From Prevotella sp. (GTDB lineage: Bacteria; Bacteroidota; Bacteroidia; Bacteroidales; Bacteroidaceae): a DNA stretch of 8,841 bases. The position numbers and the translations under genes are program-made. Positions 5,777-8,841 of this stretch are shown piece after piece. Each line of letters starts with the position of its first letter. Positions within the stretch are counted from its first letter, which is position 1. Under the pieces are notes generated by a model, which saw only the letters and a program-made list of their open reading frames with translations, did not search any database and was not told the DNA's origin. The DNA lies in NCBI GenBank assembly GCA_021204735.1, contig JAJPYV010000168.1:1-8841 (forward strand), given 5' to 3'.

Positions 5777-7051
5777 TTATTCCTCGAATCGTTTACCCCA
5801 ACAACGTAACATCTGCTGGTAGAGTTTTTCCTCATTTGGCGAGTGCTGCGCCTTCCAAATCCTCGCTTTTTTCAATTCGTCAGGTAAATATTGCTGTTCA
5901 ACAAAGTTACCTGGATAGTCATGTGCATATTTATAGCCATCATGATAACCCAAATCAGCCATAAGTTTTGTTGGCGCATTTCGCAGATGCAACGGCACGG
6001 GTTGGTTGCCTGTCTGTTTAACCAAATCCAGTGCCGAACTGATTCCATTGTATGCAGAGTTGCTTTTCTTACTTGTAGCTAAATACACCGTAGCTTCCGC
6101 AAGAGGTATCCGTCCTTCGGGCCAGCCAATCTTGTTCACTGCATCAAAAGCGGCATTTGCCAACAGCAGAGCATTAGGATTTGCCAATCCGATATCCTCC
6201 GCAGCACTTATCAACAACCGACGGGCAATGAACGTAGGTTCTTCACCACCCTCAATCATTCGGGCGAGCCAATATAATGCAGCATCAGGGTCTGATCCTC
6301 TTATACTTTTTATGAAAGCCGATATAATGTCATAATGCATTTCACCGTCCTTGTCGTATGCAAGCGGATTTTGTTGTATACATTTTGTTACAAGTTCGTC
6401 TGTAATCTCCACATCATCACCACTGACCGAATCAACGGTCAGTTCGAGAACATTGAGAAGTTTCCGTGCGTCTCCCCCACTATACCTTAGAATTGCCCCC
6501 TTCTCAACAAACTTTATGTTCTTCTTTTTCAGTTCTTCATCTTGCGTTACAGCACGGTGCAACAATTCCAAAAGGTCGTCTTTTTCCAATGGATACAACA
6601 CATACAATTGGCAGCGTGACAGTAAAGGACGGATTACTTCAAAAGAAGGATTTTCTGTAGTCGCACCGATAAGAGTAACAATTCCCTTCTCTACCGCACC
6701 AAGCAGCGAGTCTTGTTGACTTTTGCTGAATCTATGAATTTCGTCGATGAACAATATGGGACTGCGTTGGTTGAAGAAACCTCCGCTCTTAGCTTTCGCT
6801 ATCACGTCACGCACATCCTTGACACCACTTGTTACGGCACTCAAAGTATAGAAAGGGACTTTCAACTGGTTGGCTACAATCAGAGCCAAAGTAGTCTTGC
6901 CAACACCAGGAGGTCCCCAAAGGATGAAAGAAGACACACGCCCCACTTCAATCATATTACGAAGAACAGCGTTTTTACCCACAAGATGTTTTTGTCCAAT
7001 ATACTCATCAAGGGTGGCAGGTCTCAATCTTTCAGCTAACGGCCTTATCAT
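5777..7051 (-). CDS. rarA: Replication-associated recombination protein A (RarA/MgsA), AAA+ ATPase
   Basis: RarA is a clamp-loader-like AAA+ ATPase that acts at stalled replication forks with single-strand-binding protein. From the ATG at 7051 it has 424 residues and begins MIRPLAERLRP, the normal family start. Upstream in-frame starts (TTG at 7090, ATG at 7084 and 7057) fall within or next to the promoter and encode residues with no family match. Motifs are IGQKHLVG near the N-terminus, Walker A GPPGVGKT at 46-53, Walker B LFIDEIHR at 100-107, sensor 1 in GATTENPSF at 129-137, the arginine finger in LLSRC (R146), and sensor 2 GGDARKLLN at 192-200. These are followed by the helical MgsA C-terminal region with DPDAALYWLARMIEGGE and GYKYAHDYPG. 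It is the first gene of a three-gene minus-strand unit and is driven by a promoter almost abutting its start codon. Confidence 0.97.
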   Translation of the reverse strand: MIRPLAERLRPATLDEYIGQKHLVGKNAVLRNMIEVGRVSSFILWGPPGVGKTTLALIVANQLKVPFYTLSAVTSGVKDVRDVIAKAKSGGFFNQRSPILFIDEIHRFSKSQQDSLLGAVEKGIVTLIGATTENPSFEVIRPLLSRCQLYVLYPLEKDDLLELLHRAVTQDEELKKKNIKFVEKGAILRYSGGDARKLLNVLELTVDSVSGDDVEITDELVTKCIQQNPLAYDKDGEMHYDIISAFIKSIRGSDPDAALYWLARMIEGGEEPTFIARRLLISAAEDIGLANPNALLLANAAFDAVNKIGWPEGRIPLAEATVYLATSKKSNSAYNGISSALDLVKQTGNQPVPLHLRNAPTKLMADLGYHDGYKYAHDYPGNFVEQQYLPDELKKARIWKAQHSPNEEKLYQQMLRCWGKRFEE

Positions 7052-7059
7052 AAACATTG

Positions 7060-7091
7060 CAAAAATATGAAATATATATCGCATTAACAAA
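7060..7091 (-). promoter_or_regulatory. rarA promoter, nearly abutting the start codon
   Basis: On the minus strand, TTTG (7091-7088) and TATTTTTG (7067-7060) are separated by 20 bases, a very good match to the Bacteroidota TTTG-N19/20-TAnnTTTG promoter. Only eight bases (7059-7052) separate the -7 box from the preferred ATG at 7051, so transcription should begin at or within a few bases of the start codon. A farther-upstream start for the protein would place coding sequence inside the promoter, which supports the ATG at 7051. Confidence 0.7.
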
Positions 7092-7107
7092 AAAATATCT
7101 ATAAAAA

Positions 7108-7138
7108 CTTGCTTTTAAAATATATTGTAGTACATTTG
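7108..7138 (+). promoter_or_regulatory. Promoter of the omega-amidase unit
   Basis: CTTG (7108-7111, one mismatch to TTTG) and TACATTTG (7131-7138, exact TAnnTTTG) are separated by 19 bases. The -7 box ends 28 bases before the GTG start at 7167. The promoter diverges from the rarA promoter, with only 16 bases between their -33 elements, in a very AT-rich region (roughly 7060-7140). Confidence 0.7.
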
Positions 7139-7166
7139 CAACATTCAACAAACTGGATAAAGAATA

Positions 7167-7934
7167 GTGAGAATTTCTGTCCTACAAACGGATGTCAAAT
7201 GGGCGCAACCTAAAGCAAACCAAGATACGGCTAACCTACTGATTTCAAAGGCAGCACATTCTGATTTATACGTCCTGCCAGAGATGTGGACAACGGGATT
7301 TGCGATAAAGCCTGATAATATCGAAAAGGAAGAAAAGCAGCACGACTCATTGCAGTGGATGATAAGAACATCGCAAAAAAACAATTGTGCCCTTTGTGGA
7401 AGTATTCTTGCAAAGAATGATGAAGGAGAATACAGAAACAGACTATATTTCGTAAAGCCAGACGGCACATACCGATATTATGACAAACGGCACCTGTTCT
7501 CATACGGAGGAGAAGATAAGTATTACACTGCCGGCAGTGAAAGAACTGTTGTAGAATACATGGGTGTAAGGTTCTTGCTACAAGTTTGTTACGACTTGCG
7601 GTTTCCGTTGTGGCAACGCAACAAAGAGGATTACGACGCTATAATATTCACCGCAAACTGGCCCCGAAGCAGGCAAAACGTATGGCAAATACTTCTTCGT
7701 GCAAGGGCTATTGAAAACCAGTGCTACGTAATAGGCGCAAACCGTATTGGCAGTGATACTCAATGCTCATATTTGGGGCGCAGTGCAATAATAGATGCGA
7801 AGGGCAAGACGCTAATTCAAGCGAAAGATGATACGGAACAGAGTATAACAGCAGACATTGACATGGAAAAATTACAACGTTTCCGTACTAAATTTCCTGT
7901 TTTGAAAGACCGAGACAAATTTAAAATGTATTAA
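7167..7934 (+). CDS. yafV: Nitrilase-superfamily omega-amidase (YafV/Nit2 type), GTG start
   Basis: Enzymes of this type hydrolyse omega-amides such as alpha-ketoglutaramate and alpha-ketosuccinamate to the 2-keto acid and ammonia, cleaning up products of amino acid transaminations. The 255-residue protein carries the nitrilase Glu-Lys-Cys triad: E39 in LPEMWTTGF, K107 in YDKRHLF and C141 in VCYDLRFPLW. Close matches to remembered E. coli YafV are YDKRHLF, CYDLRFP, ANWP, ARAIENQ and NRIGSD. The start is GTG at 7167: a TAA stands in frame at 7158-7160, and MRISVLQTDVKW is the expected N-terminal strand. There is no signal peptide, so it is cytoplasmic. The substrate is inferred from subfamily resemblance; a plain carbon-nitrogen hydrolase label is the safe fallback. 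An unrecognised gene follows after 22 bases, probably on the same transcript. Confidence 0.9.
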   Translation: MRISVLQTDVKWAQPKANQDTANLLISKAAHSDLYVLPEMWTTGFAIKPDNIEKEEKQHDSLQWMIRTSQKNNCALCGSILAKNDEGEYRNRLYFVKPDGTYRYYDKRHLFSYGGEDKYYTAGSERTVVEYMGVRFLLQVCYDLRFPLWQRNKEDYDAIIFTANWPRSRQNVWQILLRARAIENQCYVIGANRIGSDTQCSYLGRSAIIDAKGKTLIQAKDDTEQSITADIDMEKLQRFRTKFPVLKDRDKFKMY

Positions 7935-7956
7935 TCATAATAATTAGATAAAAGAC

Positions 7957-8769
7957 ATGAAAGTTAATGACAAAAAGTCACTTACATTAAAAACACTAAA
8001 CAAAAGTAACGTATGGGATCTTCAGGAGAATGATATCATAAGGATGTTGGATGCTGGAGGAAAAGATTCTGATATCAAAGACAATATACATCATTATCTT
8101 GAAATCATAAAAAGTGCATTCGACATAGAAGAAATCAAGGTTGACCGTCCCGAGGTAATAAAGAAATACGAAGGACGAGGCTTCAAGATTGGTAGTATGC
8201 GCATTGAGGAAGGCAGCAAACAGAAGATAGGCATTAAGAAACGCCCTATCATGCGTGTTACAGACCTTACGTACGAGAACATCCGCCATATAACAGCCGC
8301 AAAACTGATGGAGGTTATAGACCGTAATTTTGGAGGCGGTTGGGATTCTCTATCACAAAGCATTCAGGATATTATTTTAAGTGGTTTTGACATCAGCACA
8401 ACAACATTACCAAAGGACCGTATCCACAAACATGGTGGAATGTACGAGAATAAGATAGCTGACGGTTATGATGTTCTTGAGATTGAGAAAGGTGCATGGA
8501 TTGAAGCTATATTTGCAAAAGTAAAGCCAGAAAATGAAAAGCCTCGATTGAAGTTCAACCAAGACGAATCTTCGTATAATGAGGATGAAAATGAAGATGA
8601 AGAGGGTGAACTGAACGAGAAATACGATAACACAAACGACGATGATGACGACGACACCTACGATGAGGAGAAAATGCTTGAGGAGAGTTATCGTACAACG
8701 ATAGAAGAAAATCCCGAAGACCTCGACATCACCGCAGAGGACGTTGCCGCAGAAGAAGACGAATACTGA
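7957..8769 (+). CDS. Uncharacterised protein with long acidic C-terminal tail
   Basis: I do not recognise this 270-residue protein. Residues 1-200 look globular, with mixed charge, a basic patch (KQKIGIKKRPIMR, 88-100), a probable amphipathic helix at about 107-124 followed by RNFGGGWDSL, and a conserved-looking segment GYDVLEIEKGAWIEAIFAKVKP (170-191, given here in part as GYDVLEIEKG...AIFAKVKP). Residues 201-270 are low-complexity and intensely acidic, with about 34 Asp or Glu in 70 positions and a six-Asp run at 228-233. There is no signal peptide or membrane segment. Acidic tails of this kind occur in nucleic-acid mimics, histone- or ribosome-associated chaperones and proteins that self-inhibit a basic face; none can be chosen here. 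It begins 22 bases after the amidase stop, without a separate promoter that I can see, so it is probably co-transcribed. The coding call is firm; the function is unknown. Confidence 0.85.
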   Translation: MKVNDKKSLTLKTLNKSNVWDLQENDIIRMLDAGGKDSDIKDNIHHYLEIIKSAFDIEEIKVDRPEVIKKYEGRGFKIGSMRIEEGSKQKIGIKKRPIMRVTDLTYENIRHITAAKLMEVIDRNFGGGWDSLSQSIQDIILSGFDISTTTLPKDRIHKHGGMYENKIADGYDVLEIEKGAWIEAIFAKVKPENEKPRLKFNQDESSYNEDENEDEEGELNEKYDNTNDDDDDDTYDEEKMLEESYRTTIEENPEDLDITAEDVAAEEDEY

Positions 8770-8781
8770 TATAACATTAGA

Positions 8782-8810
8782 AGATTAAATAAGAGACATA
8801 TTATTAATCT
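8782..8810 (+). terminator. Weak inverted repeat after the acidic-tail gene
   Basis: AGATTAA (8782-8788) and TTAATCT (8804-8810) are exact reverse complements around a 15-base loop, starting 12 bases after the stop at 8769. The stem is short, almost all A-T pairs, and has no T run after it, so terminator activity is doubtful. Confidence 0.2.
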
Positions 8811-8828
8811 GGAAAATAGAGTTTTAGT

Positions 8829-8841
8829 ATGGCTCTTATAT
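8829..8841 (+). CDS. Possible start of a further gene, cut by the window edge
   Basis: An ATG at 8829 opens a frame reading MALI before the window ends. It lies 59 bases after the preceding stop, a reasonable distance for a next gene on the same strand, but four codons cannot establish coding, and no promoter element precedes it. Confidence 0.2.

Noticed and set aside
6006..7070. Plus-strand open frames across rarA
   Set aside because: They are antisense to conserved AAA+ motifs, have no recognisable domains and no promoter, and are best explained as shadows.
8638..8655. GAY-codon run (six Asp) as a phase-variable microsatellite
   Set aside because: GAT and GAC are mixed, so it is not a pure repeat tract; slippage would be in triplets and would not switch the frame.
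8466..8657. Serine-rich minus-strand frame opposite the acidic tail
   Set aside because: Runs of Ser are simply the reverse complement of GAT/GAC/GAA codons of the acidic tail.

Overview
The window looks like ordinary chromosome of a Bacteroidales bacterium, most likely a Prevotella-type genome. Three things point there: the close resemblance of GlyA to Bacteroides/Prevotella SHMT as I remember it, promoters of the Bacteroidota form (TTTG, then about 19-20 bases, then TAnnTTTG) in front of several genes, and the absence of clear Shine-Dalgarno sequences. Genus is inferred from recall, not from a search.

Layout, left to right. (1) 1-2990, plus strand: pyrB and pyrI, the catalytic and regulatory chains of aspartate transcarbamoylase, then glyA (serine hydroxymethyltransferase) with its own promoter, closed by a perfect 12-bp hairpin. 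(2) 3014-3694, plus strand: a small AT-rich endonuclease/exonuclease/phosphatase-family hydrolase that matches its neighbours neither in composition nor in pathway. (3) 3695-4114: an AT-rich intergenic stretch of about 250 bases, a good promoter, then tRNA-Thr(CGT) and tRNA-Gly(CCC). (4) 7051 down to 4131, minus strand: rarA (replication-associated AAA+ ATPase), hprA (D-2-hydroxyacid / glycerate dehydrogenase) and a UPF0126/TRIC-type membrane protein. The last two overlap by ATGA. This unit converges on the tRNAs with only 16 bases between. (5) 7091-8769, plus strand: a divergent promoter pair between rarA and a YafV-type omega-amidase with a GTG start, followed 22 bases later by an unrecognised protein with a strikingly acidic tail. 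The window ends just after a possible start of a further gene.

How the genes fit together: pyrBI supplies the first committed pyrimidine step. GlyA, HprA and possibly the UPF0126 protein (family members have been proposed as glycine transporters) all touch serine/glycine/glycerate metabolism, and a tRNA-Gly sits between them. They lie in separate transcription units, so this is a loose theme and not an operon. I see no CRISPR array, insertion sequence, prophage, toxin-antitoxin pair or recognisable defence system. The parts most worth a second look are the acidic-tailed unknown protein, the AT-rich orphan hydrolase with its upstream hairpin, and the near-leaderless arrangement at rarA.
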